A stretch of 50,632 bases of DNA from Bradyrhizobium jicamae. GTDB taxonomy: Bacteria; Pseudomonadota; Alphaproteobacteria; Rhizobiales; Xanthobacteraceae. Under the pieces are notes generated by a model. The model was not told the DNA's origin. It saw only the letters and a program-made list of their open reading frames with translations, and did no database searches. Positions 18,148 through 26,299 of this stretch are shown in pieces. Numbering within the stretch: position 1 is the stretch's first letter; every line of letters starts with the position of its first letter. The translations under genes were made by a program, and so were the position numbers. The stretch is from contig NZ_LLXZ01000057.1 in NCBI RefSeq assembly GCF_001440395.1, forward strand, positions 35,987 to 86,618. Reading direction: 5' to 3'.

Positions 18148-18196
18148 CGACACCCGATCGCAACCAACATTCCAGAAACATTTCAAGAGGACGACC

Positions 18197-18976
18197 ATGA
18201 GCGCCGAAGGAACGATCCGCACCGAAACCCATGATCGCATATTCAAGATCATCATCGACAATCCCGCGAAGAAGAACGCGTTCTCGCCGGCGATGATGGA
18301 GCAATTGTCGGACGCCCTGACAGAGCTGCACAACACCGAGAGCCTTTGGGTCGGCGTCATCTGCGCCGAGGGCAAGGATTTCACCGCCGGCCTCGACATG
18401 CCCCGTTTCTTTGGCCCCAACGCCGAGAAGCGCAACTTCAAGGAGGGCAATGTCGACGTCTTCGGGCTGCAGAAGCGCTGCAAGAAGCCCATCGTCACCG
18501 CCGTGCAGGGCATCGTCTTCACCATCGGCATCGAACTGATGCTGGCCGGCGACATCGTCGTCGCCGCCGATGACGCCCGCTTCTGCCAGATGGAATCCAG
18601 GCGCGGCATCGCCCCGCTCGGCGGCGCGCATTTCCGCTTCCTGTCGCGCACCGGCTGGGGCAACGCGATGTATCATCTGTTCCTGTGCGACGAGTTCACC
18701 GCGGTGCGCGCGAAAGAGATCGGATTGGTGCAGGAAGTGGTGCCGGCCGGCCAGCAGGTCGAGCGCGCGATGGCGCTTGCCAGGATCATTGCCGGCAATG
18801 CGCCGCTCGGCATCCAGGTCACCAAGGAAGCGGCCCTGAAATATGTCGAGCAGGGCGAAGCCGCCGCCATCGCCTACATTCCGAAAGTCCGCGAACGCGT
18901 GCTCGGCAGCGCGGACGCGCGCGAAGGCATTCAGTCCTTCATCGAGCGGCGCGCCGCGGTATTTCAGGGGCGGTGA
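18197..18976 (+). CDS. Enoyl-CoA hydratase/isomerase (crotonase) family protein
   Basis: The product has 259 residues, the usual crotonase length. The first half has the fold pattern NPAKKNAFSPAMM and the oxyanion-hole segment GKDFTAGLDMPRFFG. The second oxyanion segment is GIVFTIGIELMLAGDIVVAA. The typical catalytic Glu positions are not obvious (SRRGIAPLGGAHFRF region), so the exact chemistry (hydration, isomerisation or hydrolysis) is open. The ATG at 18197 follows AAGAGG. It is cotranscribed with the tautomerase-like gene under the TetR operator. Confidence 0.85.
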   Translation: MSAEGTIRTETHDRIFKIIIDNPAKKNAFSPAMMEQLSDALTELHNTESLWVGVICAEGKDFTAGLDMPRFFGPNAEKRNFKEGNVDVFGLQKRCKKPIVTAVQGIVFTIGIELMLAGDIVVAADDARFCQMESRRGIAPLGGAHFRFLSRTGWGNAMYHLFLCDEFTAVRAKEIGLVQEVVPAGQQVERAMALARIIAGNAPLGIQVTKEAALKYVEQGEAAAIAYIPKVRERVLGSADAREGIQSFIERRAAVFQGR

Positions 18977-19238
18977 TCGCGATCATGAAGCCTCTTTCCA
19001 GGTGCTGTGCCGGGAGGGCAAGGGTGCCGGCGCACGCCGGCCAGCAAGTTCGCGCGCATTTCGGTGAGCTGGCGACGATCGAGATCACGATCGATCCGTA
19101 ATGGCGTGGCCGGACACAGGACTGCCCCGAACGACGGGTGACCGTGCAATTCCAGCTTCCCGCGTCCCAAACGCTGCGGACAGGAAACCGGTTGCGGTGT
19201 AGAACGTATCTGGTGGGCATCGATCACGGAGCACCATC

Positions 19239-19643
19239 ATGCGCGCCATCGTTCTGCTTCTCGCCCTCATGCTCGGCTTCGCCGCACCGGCCTTCGCCGA
19301 CGACGTCGCCACGGCCCAGGGCGTGATCCGCGCCCAGGAGCAAGCCTTTGCCAGCGACGATGCCGCAGCCGCCTATTCCCATGCCGCGCCCGAGATCAAG
19401 CAGCTGTTCCCGCAGGCCGATATCTTCATGCAGATGGTCCGCCAGGGTTATGCGCCGGTCTACCGCCACAAGAGTTTTGAATTCGGCGAAGCGCGCTCAG
19501 CCGGCGGCCGCATCGCCCAGCGCGTCCATATTGTCGACGACAATGGCGAAGCCTGGGAGGCGATGTATACGCTGGAGCAGCAGCCGGACGGCAGCCTGAA
19601 GATCACAGGATGTTCGTTGTTGAAGGCGGGGCAGGCGGTCTAG
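19239..19643 (+). CDS. Exported DUF4864 protein
   Basis: The product has 134 residues. Residues 1-20 form a signal peptide (LLALMLGFAAPAFA). The mature part fits DUF4864, a small NTF2/SnoaL-like fold (VIRAQEQAFASDDAAAAYSH, and the C-terminal WEAMYTLEQQPDGSLKITGC). It is periplasmic and of unknown role. It ends three bases before the end of a convergent gene. Confidence 0.8.
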   Translation: MRAIVLLLALMLGFAAPAFADDVATAQGVIRAQEQAFASDDAAAAYSHAAPEIKQLFPQADIFMQMVRQGYAPVYRHKSFEFGEARSAGGRIAQRVHIVDDNGEAWEAMYTLEQQPDGSLKITGCSLLKAGQAV

Positions 19644-19646
19644 TCG

Positions 19647-20057
19647 CTAGAAGAATTCACCGAGGAACTCCGCGGTCTGGTCCGAGATGCCGACGATCTT
19701 GTTCGTGGCCTGGCGATAGAATTTGAAATTGAGTTCGCTCTCGGGCCGGCCGTCATTCCAGTCGGTGAATCCCCTGAGTTCGCGCCGTCCCAGCGGGCGC
19801 CTTGCAAGCGCGGTGCGTTTGATGGCGACGCTCACACGCGGCGTTTGCCTGGCGACGCCACGCTTCTTCGCAACCGCATCGGCGGAAGTGACGACGCCGC
19901 ACGCAATGAGCCCCTGCCCGCCCTCGTTTTCGCTCGCGAACACGAATATCGTGTCGCCGTCGGCAATATGTTTGCCGCCATACATCGTCTTCTGCGCGAT
20001 GAACGAGAACATCTTCGCCCGCGGATTGTGGATTTCGGCCTTGATCGCGAACGCCAT
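19647..20057 (-). CDS. Conserved-looking hypothetical, possibly a PUA/EVE-like fold
   Basis: The product has 136 residues. The segment GKHIADGDTIFVFASENEGG followed by GLIACGVVTSAD is reminiscent of PUA, ASCH or EVE domains that bind modified nucleic-acid bases, but the match is only by eye. It has no signal peptide or membrane segment. The start is not backed by a clear ribosome site. It lies 36 bp downstream of the MFS gene on the same strand. Confidence 0.6.
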   Translation of the reverse strand: MAFAIKAEIHNPRAKMFSFIAQKTMYGGKHIADGDTIFVFASENEGGQGLIACGVVTSADAVAKKRGVARQTPRVSVAIKRTALARRPLGRRELRGFTDWNDGRPESELNFKFYRQATNKIVGISDQTAEFLGEFF

Positions 20058-20093
20058 GATCCCGCTGCCGCGCCAAAGTTGATGGATCGACCT

Positions 20094-21392
20094 CTACGCC
20101 ATCGCGAGCCGCTGCCGCGCGCGCATCAACAGCAGAAGCATAATGCCGATATTCAGAGCATTCCACGCCAGCCCATTGGCGAACGCTGCCATGTACGAGC
20201 CCGTCGCGTCGAAGATCGCGCCGGAGACCCAGCCGCCGAACGACATTCCGAACACGGAGGCGAAGATCACGATGCCCACGCGCGTGGCGGCCTCCGAAGC
20301 CGGCATCGCTTCGCGCACGATGATGGCATAGCTCGGCACGATGCCGCCCTGGAACAGTCCGAACATCGCGGAGATGACATAGAGCGAGGTCAGGCCGTCA
20401 AAGAACAGGTAGAAAAGGAGCGCGGTGCCCTGTGCGACCGAGCCGATCAGCAGCGTACGGATGCCGCCGATCTTGTCGGCGAGAAAGCCCGATCCGATGC
20501 GGCTGATGATGCCGAACCCCAGCATCAGCGACAGCATCTCGGCGCCGCGTGCCACGCCATAACCGAGATCGCTGCAATAGGCGACGATATGCACCTGCGG
20601 CATCGACATCGCCACGCAGCAGGCAATCGCGGCGAGCGACAGGATCGCCGTCAGCGCATTGGTGGAGATCCGCAAGTCCACGCGCGGCGGGGCGGCGTTC
20701 TCATGGTCGCGCTGGCCGCCCGCCCCCATCAGCAGCCGCAACACGATCAGCGCCAGCGTCATCGCCACCGCGGTGAAGATGCCGAGCGCGATGTGGGTGG
20801 TGCGCCAGCCCAGTTGCTCGATGCCGAAATTCACCAGCGGCGGCCAGATCGCGCCGCCGATGTAATTGCCGCTGGCGGCGACAGCGACCGCAAGCCCGCG
20901 GTAGCGGTCGAACCAGTGCGAGGCCTCCGCCATGAGCGGCCCGAAGGTCGCCGACGACGACAGCCCGATGGCGAAATGCACCAGGATGAAGTGCCAGATC
21001 GAGGTCGACATGCCCGCAACGACATAGCCGAGGCCGAGAATGCCGATGCCGAGCCCGATCGCGGTGACGATGCCGTAGCGGTCGGTGATCTTGCCGGTCA
21101 GCACCGCGCCGGAGCCGAATCCGAGCATGAGCATTGTAAAGGCGAGCGATGCAGTGCCGCGGCTCGCGCCGAAATCCACTTGCACCACCGGCAGCGCGAC
21201 CACCACCGACCACATGCCGACGCTGCCGAGCGAACCGATCAGCACGGCCACGGCAAGCCGGGTCCATGCCCGGCGCGAGTCGGGAACAAACAGGTCGGAG
21301 TCTTTGGAAAGTTCAGAAGAAATTGCCACGGCGACCGCAACTTCGGGGGCAAATCGCCTAACGTCAAGCCACATTGCCGCGATATTGGGCAT
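20094..21392 (-). CDS. Major facilitator superfamily transporter
   Basis: The product has 432 residues with about 12 membrane helices. The loop 2-3 motif GKITDRYGIVTAIG and the repeat in the second half (GFLADKIGGIRTLLIG) are typical of MFS; the overall look is like the OFA or monocarboxylate-type branch. Met7 is an alternative start. The substrate is unknown. The gene diverges from the copper-type operon at 21461, but nothing ties it to metal transport. Confidence 0.87.
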   Translation of the reverse strand: MPNIAAMWLDVRRFAPEVAVAVAISSELSKDSDLFVPDSRRAWTRLAVAVLIGSLGSVGMWSVVVALPVVQVDFGASRGTASLAFTMLMLGFGSGAVLTGKITDRYGIVTAIGLGIGILGLGYVVAGMSTSIWHFILVHFAIGLSSSATFGPLMAEASHWFDRYRGLAVAVAASGNYIGGAIWPPLVNFGIEQLGWRTTHIALGIFTAVAMTLALIVLRLLMGAGGQRDHENAAPPRVDLRISTNALTAILSLAAIACCVAMSMPQVHIVAYCSDLGYGVARGAEMLSLMLGFGIISRIGSGFLADKIGGIRTLLIGSVAQGTALLFYLFFDGLTSLYVISAMFGLFQGGIVPSYAIIVREAMPASEAATRVGIVIFASVFGMSFGGWVSGAIFDATGSYMAAFANGLAWNALNIGIMLLLLMRARQRLAMA

Positions 21393-21426
21393 GCAGTTGT
21401 GGTGGGGGTAGGTAAGGCGGCGGCCT

Positions 21427-21441
21427 TGGCTGAATCAGCCA
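21427..21441. promoter_or_regulatory. Palindrome before the copper-type operon
   Basis: TGGCTGA-A-TCAGCCA is a perfect 7-bp inverted repeat 19 bases before the ATG of the His-rich protein gene. It may be an operator or a leader hairpin. Confidence 0.35.
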
Positions 21442-21460
21442 TCGCCTCTAGTTTGCCGCC

Positions 21461-21874
21461 ATGTTCGTTCGCCTGAAGGGACCTGCGCGCGCCGGATCAG
21501 GGTGGTTTGCCGCCCTGCTCTATCTGTTCTGCGTGCTGGCCCCCGGGGCCGCGCTGGCGCTCGGCGATGCCGCATCATGCCTGAAGGTCGAACCGGCCGC
21601 GGCTCTGCACATGCATGCCGGCTCTCCGCACCAGGACCATGCGGGGCATGCACACCACGACGCCGGCAACAGCCAGCAAGAGCATGCACAGCATCAACAT
21701 GACGGCAAGGATGCGCCAAATCCATGCTGCGCCATGCTCTGCCTGTCGGCGCTTCCAGCCGATTTGCCCGCCATTGCCAGGCCCGCGCCGCCGATCTCTG
21801 TCTGCGTCTCCGAAAATTCCTGGCGCCCGCCGGGTGAGGTGCCGCCGCGGCTTTATCGTCCCCCCATCGCCTGA
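21461..21874 (+). CDS. His-rich exported protein, probably metal binding
   Basis: The product has 137 residues. An N-terminal hydrophobic segment (about 14-36) looks like a signal peptide or anchor. Residues about 50-80 hold some 14 His, many in HDAGH or HQH clusters, then a CCAMLC segment. Such His- and Cys-rich proteins are common beside copper genes. Two periplasmic copper-type proteins follow on the same strand, so a role in copper sensing or buffering is likely. No named family was recognised with confidence. Confidence 0.7.
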   Translation: MFVRLKGPARAGSGWFAALLYLFCVLAPGAALALGDAASCLKVEPAAALHMHAGSPHQDHAGHAHHDAGNSQQEHAQHQHDGKDAPNPCCAMLCLSALPADLPAIARPAPPISVCVSENSWRPPGEVPPRLYRPPIA

Positions 21875-21966
21875 TCCCGACCTGATGATCCCGGCAGCCG
21901 CGCGCATCCGCGCGCGCACGATCACGCGTCCACGCGACGCATTCCAAGCGAACAAGAAAGAGCTCA

Positions 21967-22428
21967 ATGAAACCCATCATGACGACAGCCATTGCGCTGC
22001 TGGCCGCTTCAATCGTGCCGCAGCCGGCGCAGAGCCACGACAAGCCCACCCGCGAAACCTATTCGGCCGGCGAGCCCGGTGACCCGAAGAAACCTTCGCG
22101 CACGATTCAAGTTGAAATGAGCGAGATGGAATACACGCCCTCGCGCATCCCAGTGAAGCGCGGCGAGCAGATCCGCTTCGTGATCCGCAATGTCGGCAAG
22201 GAAGACCACGAATTCCTGCTCGCCACCACGAAGGAAAACCTGAAGCACGCCGAGGAGATGAAGAAGCACCCGCATATGGAGCATGACGATCCCAATGGCG
22301 TACGTCTCAAGCCGGCGAAATCGGCGGAGATCCTCTGGAAGTTCACCAAACGCGGCACGTTCGAATATTCCTGCCTGATCCCCGATCATCGCGACTACGG
22401 CATGATCGGCAAGGTGACGGTGAAGTGA
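21967..22428 (+). CDS. Periplasmic cupredoxin-domain protein
   Basis: The product has 153 residues. A signal peptide (1-23, ending AQS) precedes one cupredoxin domain. The four expected type 1 copper ligands are visible: His81 (KEDHEF), Cys136, His141 and Met146 (CLIPDHRDYGM). A Met/His-rich loop (about 94-106) may bind extra copper. It is the middle gene of the copper-type operon; the next gene starts within 25 bp. It probably carries or buffers copper in the periplasm. Confidence 0.87.
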   Translation: MKPIMTTAIALLAASIVPQPAQSHDKPTRETYSAGEPGDPKKPSRTIQVEMSEMEYTPSRIPVKRGEQIRFVIRNVGKEDHEFLLATTKENLKHAEEMKKHPHMEHDDPNGVRLKPAKSAEILWKFTKRGTFEYSCLIPDHRDYGMIGKVTVK

Positions 22429-22451
22429 ACAACGAGGCCAAGGAGATGACG

Positions 22452-22748
22452 ATGAAGACGATGCAGACTTTGGCGGCCGCAATGGTCGCCGCGATCTCGT
22501 TGCTGCCCGCCTGCGCCCAGGCCGAACCCGTCCAGGGTGAAGTCAGGAAGATCGACGAGGCCGCCGGCAAGATCACGCTCAAGCACGGCCCGATCAAGAG
22601 CCTCGGCATGGACATGAGCATGACCATGGCGTTCCGCGTCAAGGACCCCGCGCTGCTGAAGGAGGTGCAGGTCGGTGACAAGGTCGAGTTCGAGGCCGAG
22701 AAAACCGACGCCGCGTATACGGTGACGAAGATCCAGAAGAGCCGGTGA
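22452..22748 (+). CDS. CusF-like periplasmic copper-binding protein
   Basis: The product has 98 residues. A signal peptide (1-24) is followed by the small beta-barrel of CusF. His45 and the Met cluster (MDMSMTM, 53-59) match the copper ligands of CusF, but the Trp that caps the metal in E. coli CusF aligns with Asp54 here. The ATG at 22452 is chosen because AAGGAG lies six bases upstream; an ATG six bases earlier is too close to it. It likely passes Cu(I) to an efflux system that is not encoded in this window. Confidence 0.87.
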   Translation: MKTMQTLAAAMVAAISLLPACAQAEPVQGEVRKIDEAAGKITLKHGPIKSLGMDMSMTMAFRVKDPALLKEVQVGDKVEFEAEKTDAAYTVTKIQKSR

Positions 22749-22776
22749 GCGCTCCTCGACATCGCGCCACAACCCC

Positions 22777-22808
22777 GTAGGATGGGCTGAGCGCAAGCAA
22801 AGCCCATC
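22777..22808. repeat. Intergenic palindrome family B, half copy
   Basis: One arm of the family B repeat (GTAGGATGGG...CCCATC). The second arm is absent. It lies between the CusF-like and permease genes. Confidence 0.6.
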
Positions 22809-22862
22809 AGCCGCGGTGCCCGAACGAACGGCACAGCCGAAAAACCAACCAACGAGACGCCC

Positions 22863-23909
22863 GTGCGACGAATTGACGACCAGGTTTTCCGGCTGCTGCT
22901 GCTTGCCGTCACCCTCGCCTTTGCCTGGGTTCTGCAGCCATTCTACGGCGCCATCCTCTGGGCGATCATCGTCGCCGTCATCTTTGCGCCGGTGAACCGC
23001 GCGCTGCTGCGCACGATGCCCGGCCGGCCGAACCTCGCAGCGGTGGTGACGGTCCTGCTCACCATCGCCATCGTGATCCTGCCGCTCGCCATCGTCGCGA
23101 CCTCGCTGGTCCAGGAAGCCACCTCCCTGTTCGGCAAAATCCAGTCCGGCGAATATGATCTCGCAAGCTACATCCAGCGCATCTTCGATGCGCTGCCGGC
23201 CTGGGCGATGGGCTGGCTGGAGCGGTTCAACCTGACCAATCTCTCCGGGCTGCGCGAGACCTTATCGTCCGGCCTGATGAAGGGCGGGCAGATCCTGGCG
23301 CCGCAGGCGCTCAGCATCGGCATGAACACGTTCGAGTTCATGATCGGCCTCGGCATCATGCTCTATCTGCTGTTCTTCCTGACGCGCGACGGCAAGGCGC
23401 TGGCGGACCGGATCAAGGACGCCGTTCCGCTCGGCGCCGACCACAAGGCCGCGTTGTTCAGCCGCTTTGCCGACGTCGTCCGCGCCACCGTCAAGGGCGG
23501 CATTCTGGTGGCGATGGCGCAAGGCATGCTCGGCGGCCTCGCCTTCTGGTTCCTCGGCGTTCACGCCGCGCTGCTATGGGCGGTGCTGATGGCGTTCCTG
23601 TCGCTGGTGCCGGCCGTCGGGGCCGGCCTGGTCTGGCTCCCCGTCGCCATCTACTTCCTCGCCACCGGCGCGATCTGGCAAGGCCTCGGCCTGATCGCCT
23701 ATGGCGTGCTGGTCATCGGCCTTGTCGACAATGTGCTGCGCCCGTTCTTGGTCGGCAAGGACACCAAGCTGCCGGATTACGTCGTGCTGATCTCGACGCT
23801 CGGCGGCATCGAAGTCTTCGGCCTCAACGGTTTCGTCATCGGCCCGTTGATCGCGGCGATCTTCATGGTGAGCTGGGAGATCTTTTCGGCATCGCGGCGG
23901 GACGCATAG
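22863..23909 (+). CDS. AI-2E/PerM family membrane transporter
   Basis: The product has 348 residues with about seven to eight hydrophobic helices. The pattern FAWVLQPFYGAILWAIIVAV at the N-terminus and LLWAVLMAFLSLVPAVGAGL near residue 250 are typical of the AI-2E (PF01594) family. The GTG at 22863 is used; the residues after it (RRIDDQVF) fit a cytoplasmic N-terminus. Members have been linked to ion export or autoinducer release, and the substrate here is unknown. Confidence 0.85.
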   Translation: MRRIDDQVFRLLLLAVTLAFAWVLQPFYGAILWAIIVAVIFAPVNRALLRTMPGRPNLAAVVTVLLTIAIVILPLAIVATSLVQEATSLFGKIQSGEYDLASYIQRIFDALPAWAMGWLERFNLTNLSGLRETLSSGLMKGGQILAPQALSIGMNTFEFMIGLGIMLYLLFFLTRDGKALADRIKDAVPLGADHKAALFSRFADVVRATVKGGILVAMAQGMLGGLAFWFLGVHAALLWAVLMAFLSLVPAVGAGLVWLPVAIYFLATGAIWQGLGLIAYGVLVIGLVDNVLRPFLVGKDTKLPDYVVLISTLGGIEVFGLNGFVIGPLIAAIFMVSWEIFSASRRDA

Positions 23910-23922
23910 ACCGTGCGAGCGC

Positions 23923-24004
23923 GTAGGATGGGTGGAGCGCAGCGATACCCATCGCGTCTCCGCGACAGGGAATGATGGGTTTCGCTACGCTCGACCCATC
24001 CTAC
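23923..24004. repeat. Intergenic palindrome family B, full copy
   Basis: GTAGGATGGGTGGAGCGCAG begins the left arm and GATGGGTTTCGCTACGCTCG begins the inverse right arm, with about 20 bases between the arms. It lies between convergent genes. Confidence 0.8.
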
Positions 24005-24009
24005 ATTCC

Positions 24010-24852
24010 CTACCCCAATTCAAAGCTGGTGACCCCAAACACCCGCTCCAGCCGCAGCGGTGGAATCGGGCCCGTATACATGCGCGCCGTCTCGAACACC
24101 GGCGCGAGCCCAAAACTTTCCGCCAGCGCGATCGCCTCGCGGTTGATACCAGGCACATCCAGAAAAATCTCGCCGCCGCCCACCTCGGCGATCAAGGCCG
24201 ACAGCACCACCTCCGCGCTCGCGCGATCGTCGGCCACCAGCGGTCCAATTTTAAAACCCTTCCGGCACGGCCGGATCACGCCCCATCCCTTAAGACCGCC
24301 ATCACGCATCACCGCGCAACCGGCATGCCCGGGCGCACCGATCCAGGCGCGCAGGAACGCAGGCCGCGGCGCCGGAAACACCGTCGCATCGTCAGCCTCG
24401 ATCGCCTCCATCGGAACGCCGCTCAGGGCAACGACACCCGCCCGCGACGCGTCAGGCGCCGTCACCATGCCGCCATAGCGGATGTTGGCGTAAGCGAGCT
24501 GAAAGCCGGACTTCTTGTAATTGTCCTGCTGCGCCACCACGCCGTCGAGCCCGATCACCCGCGCGCCGGCATGCGCGATCGCGGCGTTCCATATCCGCAT
24601 CCCGTAGCCTTTGCCGCGCAGATCCGCGCGCACGATGTAGAAGCCGAGAAAGGCAAAGCGCGCATCGTAATTGACGCAGGAGACGGTGGCGACCGGCGCG
24701 CCATCGAGCTCGCCGATCAGGAAACCCTCGGGATCGACGGAAGCAAAGCAGGCATCATCAGCGAGCCCCGGATTCCAGCCCTCAGCCGCGGCCCAGTCGA
24801 TGGCGAGGGAGATTTCGTTCGGGCGCATGGCGCGGATGGTGAAGTCGTTCAT
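24010..24852 (-). CDS. GNAT acetyltransferase with YitH-type C-terminal domain
   Basis: The product has 280 residues. The first half is a GNAT fold with the acetyl-CoA loop RADLRGKGYGMRIW. The second half, with GFKIGPLVADD and the closing RMYTGP, resembles the Acetyltransf_18 domain of YitH-type proteins. The ATG at 24852 is chosen; the longer frame only adds residues read from the family A palindrome. The substrate is unknown. Confidence 0.83.
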   Translation of the reverse strand: MNDFTIRAMRPNEISLAIDWAAAEGWNPGLADDACFASVDPEGFLIGELDGAPVATVSCVNYDARFAFLGFYIVRADLRGKGYGMRIWNAAIAHAGARVIGLDGVVAQQDNYKKSGFQLAYANIRYGGMVTAPDASRAGVVALSGVPMEAIEADDATVFPAPRPAFLRAWIGAPGHAGCAVMRDGGLKGWGVIRPCRKGFKIGPLVADDRASAEVVLSALIAEVGGGEIFLDVPGINREAIALAESFGLAPVFETARMYTGPIPPLRLERVFGVTSFELG

Positions 24853-24871
24853 GACGGTCGGTCCTTCAGCC

Positions 24872-24953
24872 GTCATTGCGAGGAGCGAAGCGACGAAGCA
24901 ATCCATTTGTCCGCTTGTGGCGCGATGGATTGCTTCGCTTCGCTCGCAATGAC
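24872..24953. repeat. Long intergenic palindrome, family A, copy 2
   Basis: It is the same element as at 8603-8684 but inverted: the longer arm (starting GTCATTGCGAGGAGCGAAGC) comes first and the shorter arm second. It ends 20 bases before the GNAT start on the opposite strand and so sits in that gene's promoter region. Confidence 0.8.
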
Positions 24954-25103
24954 GTTGCTAGCAGTGGAATCACAATACGCACCTTGCACGCACTGACTCC
25001 TTTGATCGCGCCACGCAGCTCCTGAACACACGAACGCAAATGTGTGTGCAGTCCAGAAATGGCACACTTCTTCGCGCAAAATATCATTGCGCCCTGCGAT
25101 TTG

Positions 25104-25120
25104 TTTAGCGAAAATTAACC
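25104..25120 (+). promoter_or_regulatory. CtrA-like box before the Tyr/Pro-rich exported protein
   Basis: TTTA-N7-TTAACC differs by one base from the CtrA consensus TTAA-N7-TTAA(C). It lies 41 bases before the ATG at 25161. Confidence 0.35.
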
Positions 25121-25160
25121 GTGCTGGCTGGCGCGGCTTGAGTAGTTGGAGGCTTCACAC

Positions 25161-25592
25161 ATGTACCGATCATCGCTCGCGCTGGCCATTGTTGCCCTGT
25201 GCTCCGCGCCTGCCGCGGCCAGCGACCTGTCATCCGTCTACGTGGCGCCGGGCGGCGTTTACGCGCCTTCCTCGAATATCTACGTGCGTCCGGGAGCGGC
25301 CTATCGCCAGGCGCCTTATGCCGAACCCGGCTACGGCTATCGCTCTTACGAAACGCCGCCCCCCGCCTACCGCGCACCGGCCGCGGTCTATGGCGAGTAC
25401 GGCTACCCCGCGCAGCCGACCTATGTCGAACGCGCCCCCGCCTATCCCGCGCGTTACTACGCTCGGGAGCGCTACTACGCGCAGGACCAGGACTATGCGC
25501 TGGAATACGCGCCGCGGCCGCCGCTCCCCGTGCCCTACCGCGCCCGGGCGCGGTGCGACGACGGCTATGGCAGGTGGTCGTATTGCGACTAG
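25161..25592 (+). CDS. Exported Tyr/Pro/Ala-rich hypothetical protein
   Basis: The product has 143 residues. The signal peptide is residues 1-21 (LAIVALCSAPAAAS). The rest is unusually rich in Tyr, Pro, Ala and Arg (PAYPARYYARERYYAQDQDY) and ends with two Cys (RCDDGYGRWSYCD) that could form a disulfide. The ATG at 25161 follows TTGGAGG. Similar Tyr-rich envelope proteins are common in Bradyrhizobium, but no function is assigned. Confidence 0.72.
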   Translation: MYRSSLALAIVALCSAPAAASDLSSVYVAPGGVYAPSSNIYVRPGAAYRQAPYAEPGYGYRSYETPPPAYRAPAAVYGEYGYPAQPTYVERAPAYPARYYARERYYAQDQDYALEYAPRPPLPVPYRARARCDDGYGRWSYCD

Positions 25593-26032
25593 GCTGACGG
25601 CTCACACGGGTTCGTTGCCGCTCGGGGCGTCGGTCGGAATCTCGAGCCGACGCCCCCTGGACCTTCGGCCGAGTCTGCCGCTTTTTCCCAAGAACCTTAT
25701 CATTTGTGAAGGCAAACGCCCGCCGCTGGTGTATTATCCGAGATCAAGCGAGTCGAAATAATACTTGGCAATTGTACTTCGCAATTGATTGTAAACCTGG
25801 AGGCTGCGGGATCGTAGGATCGGGCGGCCTTTCGCTGGGTCGATGAGCATGACGCATCACGATGTCCCCTTCGTGGTCTCGCTAATCTGGCTGACAGCAC
25901 TCAGCAGTGGACTGGTCTTACTGCTTTTTGAGTGAGTACCGTCAAAGCAAGCTGCCAGGCATCATGGCGCCTTACGCCAACGATGCAGGCCGCTAGAGCT
26001 TTATTGTCAGCGCGCGCCGCTGCTCAAACCAG
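25593..26032. other. 440 bp without a firm gene
   Basis: This stretch holds a hairpin (GGGGCGTCGG 25624-25633 with its inverse 25647-25656) with no U-tract, and one 30-codon reading frame listed separately. I see no RNA gene and no repeat. Confidence 0.5.
25843..25935 (+). CDS. Possible 30-residue single-span membrane mini-protein
   Basis: An ATG at 25843 opens a 30-residue frame with a short polar start (MSMTHHDVP) and one continuous hydrophobic helix (FVVSLIWLTALSSGLVLLLF). The composition is typical of bacterial small membrane proteins, but the ribosome site is weak and no homologue was recognised. Confidence 0.28.
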   Translation: MSMTHHDVPFVVSLIWLTALSSGLVLLLFE

Positions 26033-26299
26033 TTATCGAAGGTGGCGTCGTTCAAACGTCTCCCGCAGGATTGCGGTTACCTTGCGATCCAGGACTTCCA
26101 GACGGCTACGAAGCTCGATTTGTTCGTTCGATATGACGCGCTTGACGGTGACTTCGACGATGACAGACAACACGTAGCAGACGAATGCCGCCGCCAGAAT
26201 CGAAGAGACCAGCGGTCGAAAGTCGGGCGTAACATTCCAAAAAACAAGACCTACGACTAGGGCCGCAATCCAGATGACGGCCTTGAGAAATGTTTTCAT
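26033..26299 (-). CDS. Small membrane protein with two helices and a coiled tail
   Basis: The product has 88 residues. Two hydrophobic segments (about 5-22 and 30-50) precede a charged helical tail (NEQIELRSRLEVLDRKVTAI). GGGAGC lies about nine bases before the ATG at 26299. A one-mismatch EcfG-type promoter (GGAAC-N16-CGAT, 26404-26380 on the minus strand) lies 81 bases upstream. The overlapping plus-strand frames lack these supports. Function unknown. Confidence 0.55.
   Translation of the reverse strand: MKTFLKAVIWIAALVVGLVFWNVTPDFRPLVSSILAAAFVCYVLSVIVEVTVKRVISNEQIELRSRLEVLDRKVTAILRETFERRHLR

Noticed and set aside
17548..18663. Upstream extension of the TetR frame to 575 codons
   Set aside because: The extension is antisense to the tautomerase-like and crotonase genes; the normal TetR length starts at 17547.
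18977..19238. Short frames after the crotonase (for example one ending at 19101)
   Set aside because: They have no ribosome site, family resemblance or composition signal, and could at best be a gene remnant.
19845..21476. 543-codon plus-strand frame opposite the MFS gene
   Set aside because: The translation is His/Arg/Asp-rich with no fold features, while the minus strand gives a complete 12-helix transporter.
25624..25656. GC hairpin after the Tyr-rich gene as a terminator
   Set aside because: The stem is good but no U-tract follows on either strand, so it was only mentioned in the gap entry.
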